A stretch of 64,000 nucleotides of DNA from Hymenoscyphus infarciens (GCA_001414345.1 LLCB01000177.1:1-64000), one strand, 5' to 3'; positions 33,124-44,771 are shown, counted from the stretch's first letter. The notes: generated from the letters alone by a model not told the origin. Numbers and translations are program-made.

Positions 33124-34086
33124 CATAATTTGACTTTCCCCCATTTGTCGAGACACTGCTGGCAGTAGCTGAAGAGGCAGTACTCGAAGTGGTAGCATTG
33201 ACCAATGTAGCTGTATAATTTCTATCCACAGTGGTGGTACTGCTGTAAGAGACGCAGAATGTTATGATTAATGATAATGATAATAATGAAGAGGACGAGG
33301 ACGATGAGGAGGATGTGGTGTTGCTCATAACAATCGAATCGTAACTCCCGGTCATATCTCCAGAAGTGTATGTTGTTCCAGAAATGGTGTAAGCCTGGAT
33401 AGTAACACTTTTCACGTACATCGTGAATGGTGGTCGGTCAAATCGGTATAACCTCCTGCCCACTCAACAGTTCCTTCGGATGAGTTTACACCACCACCAA
33501 CCCCAACCCAGTTTCCAATCTTTATTCTCATTGGCGTTTGTGGGAAGTTCTCTCCGTTCAAAGCATCCGCGTTGAGAAGGGTACGGACGAGGACATCGTC
33601 AGCGTACCACTTTACACTTTCCGAGGTCCAGTGGCTCGTATATGTGTGCTCGGTATCTTGTGATGTCGAAACAGTTTCGTGTGTTGCTCGATCGTAACTT
33701 GTGGCGTTTCCCTTTCCAAAGTGATTTGTTTCCGCCCGTGCTGTGTTTCCTCCAAGCCATTTCTGTTTTCCAGTTAGTATTATTTTAACCTAAACAGCCA
33801 AATGAACTTACCCAATCAATTTTATCAAGATCATCACTCTCTAACACAAAACTGCTAATGACTCCTGTCCCAGGTGTTGCCTTCAAGACCACCTCCACTT
33901 TTCCGAAGAATATATAATCATTGCTAAGGATTGTTTTTGCGTTTCCATACGGTTCGATGATGAACAAGTACCTTTGTTTTCCGAGAAGGTCCAGAAGGCC
34001 AAATTCTCCGGACTCTTTTCGTTCTCGACCTTTCGCATATTACTCACCAAAACAAGATAGCACTCCAATGAGAGAAAATTGTGCAT
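33110..34086 (-). pseudogene. CRH-type GH16 cell-wall transglycosylase pseudogene, catalytic Glu lost
   Basis: Minus-strand sequence matches the fungal CRH (Crh1/Utr2) branch of GH16, which crosslinks chitin to beta-glucan: IFFGKVEVVLKATPGTGVIS, then VLESDDLDKIDW|KWLGG across a 49-bp intron (33763-33811), then ETNHFGKGNATSYDRA, VKWYADDVLVRTL, MRIKIGNWVG and VEWAGGYTD. The family active site is DEIDxEW. Here both Glu codons read AAA (33821-33823 and 33760-33762), Lys in each, so it would be inactive. A one-base loss in a T run near 33445 shifts the frame before DRPPFTMYVKSVTI. The 5' end (signal peptide, chitin-binding part) is missing or scrambled near 34086. The C-terminus ends without a GPI signal, at the junction with the SprT copy. 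Confidence 0.75.
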
Positions 34087-35172
34087 TATTTGAAGCCACT
34101 ACACTACGAGCAGCGCGAGATCAAACTACTCAATTGCTCCGAGTAATCCAGAGTTGTCAGGAGAAGAGGAGGCGAGTAGTCTTTGAAGAGTAGAGTGGGA
34201 CTCGACACTACTCTACTCATCTTCCAACTCACACCATGAACAAAGAAAATAACAATCATTCGAGGAAACAAATTCCAAAAGAACAATAATACTTGAAGTG
34301 ACCAGTAGTACCAAGTCTTTCATATTCCCAGAAGAGGGACCTTAATTCCTTCTTGTCGAGAATACAACCTAACCCAGCCCACACCATATCAAACAGTTAA
34401 ACACGTCTCGTTATCAAAGTATGTCATGGAGAGGAGTGATGGCATTTGCCAACCCCCCCAATCAACCCAAACAGTCGCAGGACTCACAATGTACATCACA
34501 TATCAGTGTCACACAAGCATCCAAAAAGCCCAATTTACGTAGCGAGGGAACAATTCATTTCTCATTGTACTCAGAATCAGTGCCCTAGTATAATCATCTT
34601 CCCATCCCCACCGCCTCCAACCAATCAATCAATCACAAACAAACAAAGCAGGCAAGCATGCATGCTCTTGCATATAACGAGAGAGAGAGAGAGACGAGTT
34701 CTAGAGTGAGAGAGAAAACCAATTCCATCCCTCCATTCACTCATACCAAACAGACTAACTAAAATTCCAGGGAAAAAGAGAGGAACTCAAACTCGGCAAA
34801 AAAAAAAACGTGCAGAACGCCTCCTATCAAAACACCACATACAACAAACTCAAAAAAGCTCAAGGATCCTTGAATTTTGTCAAAAAACGCTAGAACAATT
34901 GCGCAATTGCATTCCACCCCCCTGTCTTTCTTTCCATGCTTCCCTTTAAAGTAAAAAGAAAACCATGCAATGTTAAAAAATCCCCCCACCCAATATTGGT
35001 TGTCCACCCCACCCAGACAACCGCAAACACCGTTTCCCATCCATACACGAGCAGAGGGAGAGGGAAAAACGTCCCTTCCTATAACGCAGCGAGGCAATAA
35101 TTAGGAAAATCAAAATGAGCCATCGAAGCCGGCAAAATCCTGTTCCATCCAGAGACTTGAAATTGATAAAGT
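34087..35172. other. Intergenic / probable CCR4 3'UTR
   Basis: No gene is seen. It contains a (GA)n run near 34680-34695 and A-rich, C-rich low-complexity stretches up to the CCR4 stop at 35173-35175. Confidence 0.4.
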
Positions 35173-37537
35173 CTAATCCCTCCGGCGACTGGAAGGCCCA
35201 AAATCTGGTTCCACATGGACCTTCTTCTCCTTTCTTCCCTTGATGGTGAACTCTCCTGCGATTAAGAGATGATCACTGGGGAAGTGATGGTTTGGGAATC
35301 CAGGAACCGTCTTCATGTATTCGGGATCTACACTTCCGAGTAGCGAGGTGAGTTCAATCGTGTTTGTCGAATACCAGAGATGATCGATGACATCCGCGAA
35401 ACTGGGCGTATAATTGGTGAAGGTCAACCGATCTGCGCCCTTCTCGACAGCCGAGTAAGCAGAACGTAACTGAAACGGATGTTCAATGCCGTGCTTGCTG
35501 AAATTTCCGTACTGGTGTTCTCGGAGCTCTCGATGCGATGCCTTGACGCTTCCTTTGGATAACAATTCGTACACACTCGAATCGGTGGTGGAGTTGAGAT
35601 CACCACAGAGAAGTAGAGGGATCTGAGTGTTGCTTGAATACTCCTGGGATGGAGCAAAGTCTGCAACCTCGGTCTCGGGTCTCCCATTTTCGTCCACCAA
35701 ACCGGCTCGCTTTTCCTTTTCGTTGCTTGGTGGCTTCTTTGCGTACTTTTCGGCAAGCTTGGTCACATTCTCCACCACAATTGCCATCTGAATTAACTTG
35801 ACATCGGCAAACACAGGATCCCAGTGGAGATGGGTATTGACAACCATTATTCTTGACCCGGTCATCCTATTCTCTAGGAAGGCTACGATGGCGATATTGT
35901 CCCGAGGCATGACACGGTTGAAAATATCTGTCTGTAGCTTCATATCTGGTCGATTGATAGCAATATTTGCCATGTCAATCAATTGTTTTTCCAGGAGAAT
36001 GTATTTGCTACCCTTGTAGAAAATTGCACATCCATCCACGCGTTTGGCGTCTGCTTCTTTCATGGTTTTCGAGCGTGATTTTGCCCAGTGAACCCCTCTA
36101 TAATCATTGTAGGCAAGTTTTGGGCTGAGAAATTCGTATTGCGTATCGGTATCGACCTCCTGCAGGCAGATGACATCGGCGTTCAAATCCTGAATCTCCT
36201 TCAACACTTGTTCCCTCCGGTATTCCCACTCTAGAGCAGCAGACGGAGTGAAACCATATAATTGTGTAGTGCAAGCCCGATCGCAAAGGATGTTGTACGA
36301 AGCTACTTTTATCTTCTCCTGGTTGTTATTCGGGATGCCGTCTTGGAGAGAGATCCATTTTCGTTCTTGAGGAGGTAGTGGAACTAGATACAGTTAGTTG
36401 ATTGCTAGAATGACTCATTTGTTATGACGTGCCTTGGGCTCCTTCCCGAAGATCCTTGATGAGTTCCTTTGTGCCTTTCTCGCTGATCACCTGCTTATAT
36501 TCGGGGGCGAGGTGAGGGTTGCCTTCAATGCCTAATACCTCCAATTGGTAAAGCGAGCCTAATTCTTCCGGAATTCGTTCGATCCGGTTATTGAATACCA
36601 GCAGTTTTTTTAAATATACGCACATGCTGAGCTCTTGGGGTAACTCAGTCAATAGGTTGAAAGAGGCATCCAGGTGTCTCAAGTGCCGTAGTTGCCCAAT
36701 TGAGGCCGGGAGTTGTGTGATTTTGTTGGATGCCACATATAGCTCATTGAGAAAGACGTAGTTGAAGAGTGGATTGGCAAGCACTTTGAGGCCCTGCCCA
36801 CTGAGATCCATATTGTGCCAATCTTGTCGTTTGACACTTTCTTGTCTGTATGGCCGTCCTCTTTCATCATTGTCCTCGTCCTGGGCTACCACGGCATCTA
36901 CGGTTGATGCCGCCGTCAATCCTCGATTCTCTCCGGCCCTCTGTCTTGCAAAGTGATTTGGGGCATTGTGATCCACCATCTGTTGATTGGCATTTTCTGA
37001 CTCCTTGTGTAGGCTCATTTGTTCTGCCCAGTGTTCGCTGATGACTTGTGCCTGCCCACCTCGCGTTGTCGTCGAGTGCCCGTTTTGCAGGCTGTTTGGG
37101 GCGAAGCTTGGAGCCGCGTTCGAGAGTACCCCAGAAGAATAATTTGCATGATGTCCCAGCACGGCGCCGTTCGTTGAATGTGTCGAATGGTCCTGCTGGA
37201 GGTTCGTGTGGTGTTGGGGGTGCGGTTGCTGATGAGCATTTTGATAAGAATTGTACATCATCGGTATCCCTCTCCCTGGTCCTCCATTGACACGGCCATG
37301 CTGCCCTGGCTGTTGGTGGCCCTGATTGAACATGCCGTATGAAGCTGGAGCCGGAGAATGCGAGTCGGGGGATCGCGAAGGTGATGGTGTATCGGTAGTG
37401 AATGCAGATCGTAGGTTATTTGGAGGGGTGCTATTGCGGATTATGTTTTGTCTTGTGTGGTGGTTTTGGTTTTGGTGTTGTTGTTGGTAAAAGTAATTTC
37501 CAGCGCCTTGCTGCAGGTATCTGTACCCATCGGCCAT
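35173..37537 (-). CDS. ccr4: CCR4-NOT deadenylase catalytic subunit Ccr4
   Basis: Two exons, 37537-36433 and 36383-35173 (771 aa). The N-terminus (MADGYRYLQQGAGNYFYQQQ) is Gln/His/Asn-rich low complexity to about residue 240, followed by leucine-rich repeats (LNELYVASNKITQLPASIGQ, LRHLDASFNLLTELP), the Caf1/NOT-binding region in Ccr4. From about residue 380 runs the endonuclease/exonuclease/phosphatase fold: KVASYNILCDRACTTQLYG, ADVICLQEVDTD (catalytic Glu), VNTHLHWDP, LLCGDLNSTTDSSVY and FPSDHLLIAGEF (catalytic Asp/His). It removes mRNA poly(A) tails in the CCR4-NOT complex. The 49-bp intron between REGAQ and VPLPPQERKW has a GC donor (AAG|GCACGT), a CTAAC branch and a TAG acceptor; no GT donor keeps the frame. 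Length and domain order are normal for fungal Ccr4. Confidence 0.95.
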
Positions 37538-40178
37538 CTAATTCCTCCACTGACAGATCAAAGGCGGCGTGGACGCAGGCAGGCAAACGCGGGCTGCACG
37601 GGGGAAGGAAGAATGGGAGTGGTGGTAGAGGTTTATGTGGGCGGAGGTGGTCTGGAGAGCGGGGATCGGTTCTTTCTTCGTTGGCACATAGGGTTGCTTG
37701 ATATACCTCTGCGTCTGGGCATCTACTACCAATGTCTACGATGAGCGGACTTGGAAGTTTTGATTGCGCGAGCGCACTCAGACCGTTACCGGGCTGAGAC
37801 GTGTTGGGCTCGAAGCTCTAGACGCGGCCGCGTATGGCCAGGGTAGCTTTGTCGTGATGCTTCAGGAGCAGCAGTGGTAGAGAGAAGGACTGGGGGGTCG
37901 AAGGAGCTCTCGGAGAAGGTGATGATCAAGGTCTAAGACACGAGCTGCTAGATTCCTTCACTGAATGAGCTCGAGGCGCAAGATCTCGCTGGTGAACGAC
38001 GTTGTGGGGGGGGGGGAGCAATAGAAGGTCAGGCTACGCAGGCCAATCTGCAGTCAGTCGTACCTGGGGGTTTGCAAAAACACGTATGAAATGCTGTAGT
38101 TCAGTTGGAGTTGAAGCCGAGGGCTGGTTGAGCAGGATTCTTGTCGTGGCGCTGCTTTCTCGTTGCTTTTTCAGATTCGACCTCTTGCTGGACTCAACTG
38201 TTGTTCACCAGCGATGGGACTAGCGTGCACGTGACCGACCGCGCGCGGGCCGAAGCGATTCGTTTCCGGAAGGCAAGTCCAATCAAGTACCTATTAACAT
38301 TAACTCAACCTAAACTATTCTCGACAACAACATTATATATTTTCTTATTGTCATACTTCGTCCTTGTTTTATGCATATATTCTTAAATTCCTCTAGCTAG
38401 CATCGATCCGCCAATCGTCTCCTCGAGAAGGATCCATTCCACCTATGTCTCAGTCGGTCAACTCAAATATGGCATACATCAAACATCTCGGCGTGCTTAT
38501 CTCAACACCTGACAAGTTGTTAGCTTCTTTCTTCCCTTCTTCGCTTTATTCGATGGTGCATCGAACCGTCTTGGTGGTGACACCCGCTGCTGGCTGCGTA
38601 CGACCGAAGCTGGGCTGGGTTAAAGGTCTCTTGCTTCCAAAAAAGCGCCCTCGATCAGCATCTGCAGCCGTCCGTTGGAAAAACAGGGAACTTGGCCTCT
38701 TGGGACGAGTGTGCTTCCATGAAGTCTGGAAACACTCTCGGAACTCCGCCATTGACTCCCTTTGCCTTTGAGGGGATATACTCGGTAGCTGTTGATTCCT
38801 GTTCAGGAGAACGAAGTACAGAACGGGATAATTGTGAGACTTGGGCTGAGACTTGGGCTTTGCTCCAAGTGCGACATTGACGGCACTGCAGTTTATTTCG
38901 AATATTCTCTTTTGCACCAGTCACTAATGGAATTGCTTCCCATATGCCCTGTACCTTAAGCTGGCTTGAGACACTTCAATGTCTTTGTTGAGTAGTTACT
39001 CATAGCAAGTTTTGATATGGGCAGAGAGTATTTTGCGAAGTATATATATTGCTTTCGAATCCAATGGAAACGGTATGCGCTGATTATGAAATCACATATC
39101 AAGCCCTTTCAATCCAAATTCAAAATTCAAAAGGAACTGCCAATCCTGAAATGATTCGTTTCTTCTTCCCGTCAGTTTGTTTCTTCTCCGATTGTAGTTT
39201 GTACAGCACCAATCATAGCCCAATGAGCCTTTGACATGAAATCTTCCCTTGAGCCTCATGTTTATTGGATGGGAAATAGCCCAAAAACCGGGGCTTCTCT
39301 GCAGAATCGCGGGGTCCGTTTCTCTTTTCCATCCAAACTCGGGGAAAGACATGCACCCACTGCCACGTCTTTGCTTGGGATAAAGTAATTCTTGGGAACT
39401 GGCGTGGAGAAAACACATGGAAGCAGGGAATATGCACCAAGTGTAAGCTGATTGTGCAGTAAGTGCACTTCCGACCAAATGCATGGTCATGGGTTTTCCA
39501 TGAATCAAGACTCAAGTCGGTCGTCCAGACATGTATCTGACACTGAGGTTGCGAGAAGCCGTGCGTGACATTTCATACGGCTCCGTACTAACGACGGTAT
39601 CGTCCGTGGTGGTACTGTATTCCCGACCTTCCATATAAGGTTGGACTCGACACCTTTCGCAACGACATTCGGATAAGACGTCGTCGGCCTTGTCTTGTGT
39701 TCATGCCTTCTATATAACCGCCCTTTTCCGGTGTGGCTTTGCAGAAAAAGAGGAAGCAGATCTTTTACAAATTGTACACACCGTCCGAAGGTCGCATGCT
39801 CTCTCTTGCCAATGCGGATCTCCGCCTGCTGAGCGGCTTTGGAGCCCTCGATGTGCCTCGTGCCCCTCGTTTTTCGCCATCCGGGATATTCTGAAGATTT
39901 GAGACTTGGGGAGTGGTGGACAGCGTCGTATCTGCCAGTTGATATTGCCAAAAGGTCGATTGTGCAGCCGCAGCCGGGACTGGCAGGTGGGAAATCTCCA
40001 ATTACGGCCATTACGGTCGTTTTGGTTGCATTTTACATCTGGAAGTGTGACGGCGTGACGTACAGGATCAGAGGAAGCTGGAGATTCTACGCCCGCGACC
40101 AGGCTCTAGGCTAATCAAGCCCGGAGCAGCAGCCAACACCCGACCCCTACCAGCAGTACAGCCCAACGCCTCACCAAA
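37538..40178. other. Intergenic between divergent ccr4 and methyltransferase genes
   Basis: Carries the ccr4 5' region on the left, including a G run near 38006-38016, and the methyltransferase promoter on the right. Several frames of 100-170 codons occur, such as 38546-38917 and 39505-40011 on the minus strand, but none shows a recognisable domain or splice pattern. I call no gene here. Confidence 0.4.
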
Positions 40179-41885
40179 ATGTCAGAAGCCGCCTTTTTCT
40201 ACAACTTCACAACCCAGGTACCAGATCGCTCTAAACCACCATCTGCACACACAAACATCTCGGTCAATTCCCAAGCACAGCCTGTGAAACACACAAGCGT
40301 CTTTCGGAAACCGCATCGATCGTCCAAGTGCAGGTCCAAGTCTAGGTCTGGCTCCGTCGACCATCAATACACATCCAGCCCCAACTCATCGTCCGTTGCA
40401 GAGCAACCCGCAACCACCATCTCTCTCCCGCCTTCAAAGGGAGTTCGCGATCGTATGTTTCTTCCATCGTCGACGCCTCTACCCGATTACAAACATTCCG
40501 CAAACCAATCGTCCAAAACCCGCTCCCAAGCCCAAGCTCTTGCGCAGGCCAACCGAAAATCCTCTTCCACTGGAAGCTCCCCCAGAAGCAAAAATGTCCT
40601 CTCGATAGCAGAATCGCAGGCTGCGGCTGCAGCTAGGGGCGATGCGGTGGGCCGGTCGAGCAGCATATCCAGCAATACAGCATCAAGCGGGCTGACGGCG
40701 GTGACGTCGAGCGACCCTCCCCCCACCGATGTACTACTCACCAACCCTTTCGCCCGACGGAATGGAAGACGGTATTTGCGAGACACAACATTGCCCTACC
40801 CATTACCATGCGACCTTGCCGAGATCCATAGACAAACTCTACGGACCATGTTGCTATGTCAGGTTTTCAATGGACCGGTTTGCTCGCCGGCTTTCAACCA
40901 CAAACCCCCAAAACGCGTCTTGGATGTAGGTTGTGGCGCCGGGTTTTGGAGTATTATGTGTCACCGTCATTTCTCTCAGCGGGGATTCTCTTCGATTTCT
41001 TTTACAGGAATTGATATTGCTCCGTTGGCGCCACGGATGGAATCGGACGATGATATGAATTGGCGTTTTGTTCAACATGATTTACATCGGGTACCACTAC
41101 CCTTTCGAGACGACGAATTCAATCTTATCATGATTAAAGATTTAAGTATGGTCACACCAACAGGGAGCATGCAACAAGCTTTAATGGACGAATACCTCAG
41201 AATTCTAAAACCCGGTGGGACGATGGAGATCTGGGATGGAGATCACTCCTTACGAATGCTATTACCACACGCACCACCCCCGACTCGAGAATCCCCGGGC
41301 GACAGCGAGGACGAGGAACAAGTGCATACCAATGCCATGGGAACATATACGTTATCACCACAAACGCCCTTGGCGACGCCGCAAAATCAGTTCCTGGTGG
41401 ATTACAATACGTGGATATCTAAAGCTCTGGATTCGAGAAAACTAACTCCTATGCCTTGTACCACCATGCTGCCCATGCTCCTCCAAGAATCTGAAGACCT
41501 GGCTGAAATTGATAGTCGGAGACTAGCTATTCCACTAGGGGAAGTCCGGTGGGAGAGAGAGGGTGTTGGTGGGGCAGTGACCCAGGGCACAAACGGACAT
41601 GCGATTTCCTCCAAAGGTAAGGCGAAGGAAACAGATCGGAGAGTGTTGACGGTTGGTCAGGCGGCTTTGAGGAGGACGGCGCTTTTGACGGTTGTTCAGA
41701 TGATTGAGAGTCTGGAGCCGATGTTGAGGGAGGCCAGTGGGAAGGGACAGGATGAGTGGGATCGGTGGGAGGGGAACATGATGAATGATTTGTTGAAGAA
41801 TAATGGGACTTCTTGGGGGGAGTGCTTGGAGGTCGGGGCGTGGTGGGCGAGGAAGAAGAAACCGCCGCCGACGGCTGGTGGTTGA
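40179..41885 (+). CDS. Class I SAM-dependent methyltransferase
   Basis: Single-exon 568-aa frame. Residues 1-185 are Ser/Gln/Ala-rich and disordered. From about residue 195 (NGRRYLRDTTLPYPLPCDLA) the catalytic part begins: motif I RVLDVGCGAGFWSIM near 246-260 (SAM-binding glycine loop), acidic residue in SFTGIDIAPLAP (motif II), WRFVQHDLHRVPLPFRDDEF, LIMIKDLSMV and YLRILKPGGTMEIWDGD (motif post-II/III). A Leu-rich C-terminal half with an insertion follows. The start is preceded by a CACCAAAATG context. The substrate cannot be inferred; regulators of the LaeA type and lipid methyltransferases share this fold, and the long disordered N-terminus hints at a regulatory rather than housekeeping enzyme. 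Confidence 0.85.
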   Translation: MSEAAFFYNFTTQVPDRSKPPSAHTNISVNSQAQPVKHTSVFRKPHRSSKCRSKSRSGSVDHQYTSSPNSSSVAEQPATTISLPPSKGVRDRMFLPSSTPLPDYKHSANQSSKTRSQAQALAQANRKSSSTGSSPRSKNVLSIAESQAAAAARGDAVGRSSSISSNTASSGLTAVTSSDPPPTDVLLTNPFARRNGRRYLRDTTLPYPLPCDLAEIHRQTLRTMLLCQVFNGPVCSPAFNHKPPKRVLDVGCGAGFWSIMCHRHFSQRGFSSISFTGIDIAPLAPRMESDDDMNWRFVQHDLHRVPLPFRDDEFNLIMIKDLSMVTPTGSMQQALMDEYLRILKPGGTMEIWDGDHSLRMLLPHAPPPTRESPGDSEDEEQVHTNAMGTYTLSPQTPLATPQNQFLVDYNTWISKALDSRKLTPMPCTTMLPMLLQESEDLAEIDSRRLAIPLGEVRWEREGVGGAVTQGTNGHAISSKGKAKETDRRVLTVGQAALRRTALLTVVQMIESLEPMLREASGKGQDEWDRWEGNMMNDLLKNNGTSWGECLEVGAWWARKKKPPPTAGG

Positions 41886-42132
41886 TGATTACGAGAAGGA
41901 TGTATTGTGACCTTGTGAAATAAAAATTTCTTGGAGTTTGTTTGATGCTATTGGGTGGATGATTGTATTTATCCGTGAAGTCTTATGCACCCCATTATCA
42001 TTGCGTCTGCTGTGGCTGACTGGTTGGGCTGGCTCGTGGAGCTTTGCGGGGTTCCATTCGGGTTTGATGCCGAGATGCAGAGTCCCAAATTGGTATTGGG
42101 TGATTGGCGGTTGGAGTTCCAAATGTGGTCTA

Positions 42133-42632
42133 TCAGAAGGTCTTGTTGTATCTTTGACGCATTGCTCGATATTTTTTGAGATAGTATCTATGATATTATT
42201 TATTAGCGGGGAGTTCATAAAGTCCCGTCATGAAGATTGTTGGCCAATGGGTAGAATGATGAACTTACAAAGCTTCAATTTCTATGAACGAAAATACTAT
42301 TAGCTGTGTTCTCTCTAATATTTTCTTGACAACACTCCCCCGATAGAACAAGGGAGAATAAATATACCCCTCTTCACAAACTCCGCCCTCTCAATGGCCC
42401 TCTCTATCTCCCCCTCTGAAGTCAATCCCGCATTACTGATGAATGCTTTGTGTAATCGAGGCCTGAAGTATTCGTATCCTAATGGATAGGAGCGACCCAG
42501 GTAGAGGAGTTCTTCATGTTGTTAGATTTATGGTTGATGATAGAAGGGAGAAGAGAGAGGCTGAGGGGTTTGAGATATACCTTTGTATAGACTTATTACT
42601 TTACTTCGTAAGACTGGATTTATTGAGGTCAT
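42133..42632 (-). CDS. LYR-motif protein, ETFRF1/LYRM5-like, with 13-nt microexon
   Basis: Four exons: 42632-42581, 42511-42368, 42281-42269 (13 nt) and 42187-42133, giving 87 aa. Introns are 69, 86 and 81 bp, all GT-AG. The protein reads [20 protein letters not shown], then [20 protein letters not shown], then IERAEFVKR, then [18 protein letters not shown]. The Leu-Tyr-Lys near residue 15 is the LYR motif, and the [13 protein letters not shown] and [15 protein letters not shown] blocks match the ETFRF1/LYRM5 branch, mitochondrial proteins that bind electron-transfer flavoprotein and regulate its FAD. The microexon supplies EIEAL; without it the frame and the conserved block are lost. The gene starts 168 bp from the divergent thioesterase-like gene, so they may share a promoter. 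Confidence 0.85.
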
Positions 42633-42800
42633 CACGAAGTTGTATTTTTCTTGAGGTTGTCGTCGTGGTTGATAATGTGATTTTGAGGGCGGTATCAATC
42701 CATAGACGTCATTTTTGGTGCCTTATAAGGAAGGCATTCCAAGGCCCTAGTGCACCAACTCAGCTCCTCGTAATCCTCCCCCTCCAACAACAACAACATA
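42633..42800. promoter_or_regulatory. 168-bp divergent promoter between LYR and thioesterase-like genes
   Basis: The two start codons, 42632 (minus) and 42801 (plus), face away from each other with only 168 bp between. Such a short gap must hold both promoters and 5' leaders. No specific factor site is claimed. Confidence 0.5.
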
Positions 42801-43873
42801 ATGCGACCTTTCCCAATATCCAAACGCTACGCGTCTACCACGATTATTGGCGACAAGCAGGGTTTCAGGGGCCTTTTTCCCGCAATCGTCCAAGAGATCC
42901 AAAAGACCAATGGGGTCGTGATTGAGAAAGCAGCGCTTGATGGTCTGTGGATGCGTGCCCGTCAGCACGATTTTGTGTCGAGTCGGCCCCGATGGCTCGC
43001 AGACTGCAAAGCCCGTCTTGGGAAATGCATCATGTTTGGCATACCCTTTCATGATAGAAAGCAACAGGAACAGCAGACCCTTAGTCACCATCAATCATTT
43101 ACGATACCGGGTCCCCTCATTAAAAGTTTGGCTCGTCAACTTGGGCCACAGTGGAAGTCGCTCGTCGGTGGCCATGAAGGTTTCCAAATAAGGGATATCC
43201 ACCAAAGAAGGGTTAATTGGGGAGAGCTGGATTCCATGGTATGTGCTTGGGCTTGTCTTTTTCCATCATGCGATGCGCATAAAAACTGATAACTGCTCGT
43301 TCAGGGCCATGTCAACAACGTTACTCACATTCGTTGGGCTGAGAGTGCGAGAATAGAATGGGTGCGCAGGTTTGCCCTCGTCCCTTCCGATTGTGAGCAT
43401 AGCAAGCAGTGGAATGAGCTATGGACCCCAAAAGGGCAGGGTTTAATTCTGAAAAGCATCAAGATGGATTACAAACTGGTCCGTCTATCGCAAACACTAC
43501 AATACTACACAATGCTGATCTTAATCCACTCCAGCCGCTAACATATCCGGACACTGTCACCACTGTCCATAAGCTGCGCTCTCTCCCCTCGCCAACAGAT
43601 ACCTCGTTTATGCTCGATGTCATGATCCTCTCGAACCGCCATCAACGGATAGCTGCGCGTGGCGAGGAAGAGATTGTAATGTACGACTACAAGAAAATGA
43701 AAAAGGTCCCAATTCCGCCATTTATTATGGAAGCATTTACGAACACTTGGGCCGATCAGGAAAGTAGCCAGCGTGCGGCTGCCAGCGACATTTTCAACAT
43801 TGAGATACGCCTAATGGTGCTGGAAAAGCTGACTTGGGATCGCGAGGGGGCTGTGGAAGATCTTGGGTGCTGA
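42801..43873 (+). CDS. Hotdog-fold acyl thioesterase-like protein, probably mitochondrial
   Basis: Three exons: 42801-43238, 43305-43478, 43535-43873 (316 aa); introns of 66 and 56 bp, both phase 0. The N-terminus MRPFPISKRYAST is basic, Ser/Arg-rich and acid-free, a mitochondrial presequence type. The central WGELDSM|GHVNNVTHIRWAES is the 4HBT-like hotdog signature (D-x-x-GHVNN-x-x-x-x-RW); splicing of the first intron creates it. It continues with KGQGLILKSIKMDYKL|PLTYPDTVTTVHKL and EEEIVMYDYKKMKKVPIP, as in fungal thioesterase-superfamily proteins. It likely hydrolyses an acyl-CoA; the substrate is unknown. Its divergent neighbour is an ETF-regulating LYR protein, which suggests a common link to mitochondrial fatty-acid oxidation (inference). 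Confidence 0.8.
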
Positions 43874-44771
43874 ACAATGAGGCGTAGATGACGAGGATAG
43901 GAATTGAGCTGCACAGCATCCATGTTACGAGGACCACAGCGGACTCGTACAAATCCAGGGGCATCAACTCATTGGAGCAACAAGTGCGTCCAATACGCAC
44001 TTGGTCTTGAACAGCATCCGACATTCAAAATAAATTTGAGAAACACCAGATATCCCGAATGGAACTTGTCATAGACTAGTCATGGACTAAATGGTATGTT
44101 AGAATATGACTAATCATTGCATAGAGGACTCGAAGAACAACGCTTGATTTCTGGAACTAGACGTGGACCTTTCAGACCTTCATTCTTGGTAAACAGCCCC
44201 ATCTGTATCGTTCCAGGTTCTTGGATAATTCTTGTGGATTCTTCAACCCAAGCAGGACATCTTCACGATTGTCCTCGATGGTTTCACATGAATGCCTAGC
44301 AATGTGTATGCGGAAAAACATACCTTAGCTATCTTTGCTTACAGTATTCTGACTTCCTACCTTCTCATTCAGTTTTGGGACGTGCAGGTTCTTTGGGTTA
44401 GTTAGTTACTGGAGTCCAAAAAACTTCTCGAACTATATGCCTTTGGCCTGGGCGAACGTCGAGTCGGTAATTACAAGGTAATGGGCGAGTTGCCTAGTCG
44501 GGGCTTTTGCTTCGTTGAACCAAGGTGTACTTGGTAATTTCATACCTTCTCTTGTTAACTAGTAAAAGAAAAGCAAAACACAAGTGAAGCGGTAGTTCAT
44601 TTCTCTCGCTGACCAAGTCCATAGCACAATTTAAAGCATCGGCGTGGTGTTCTAAGAGCTAGCCCAACGCACGGGAGTCATCACCTGGTTCGTATTTCGT
44701 TGCAGTGTTCGATCCTCTTCTTTTGTATTACTCTACACACATTGGTCTCGTAGCTTTCCCATTATTCTGTC
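43874..44771. other. Intergenic between convergent genes, no gene seen
   Basis: Separates the thioesterase-like gene (plus) from the 3' end of the FAD oxidoreductase (minus). Only short, unsupported frames. Confidence 0.4.

Noticed and set aside
39505..40011. 168-aa minus-strand frame upstream of the methyltransferase
   Set aside because: No domain, no orderly composition, overlaps other equally open frames; probably chance in GC-balanced intergenic DNA.
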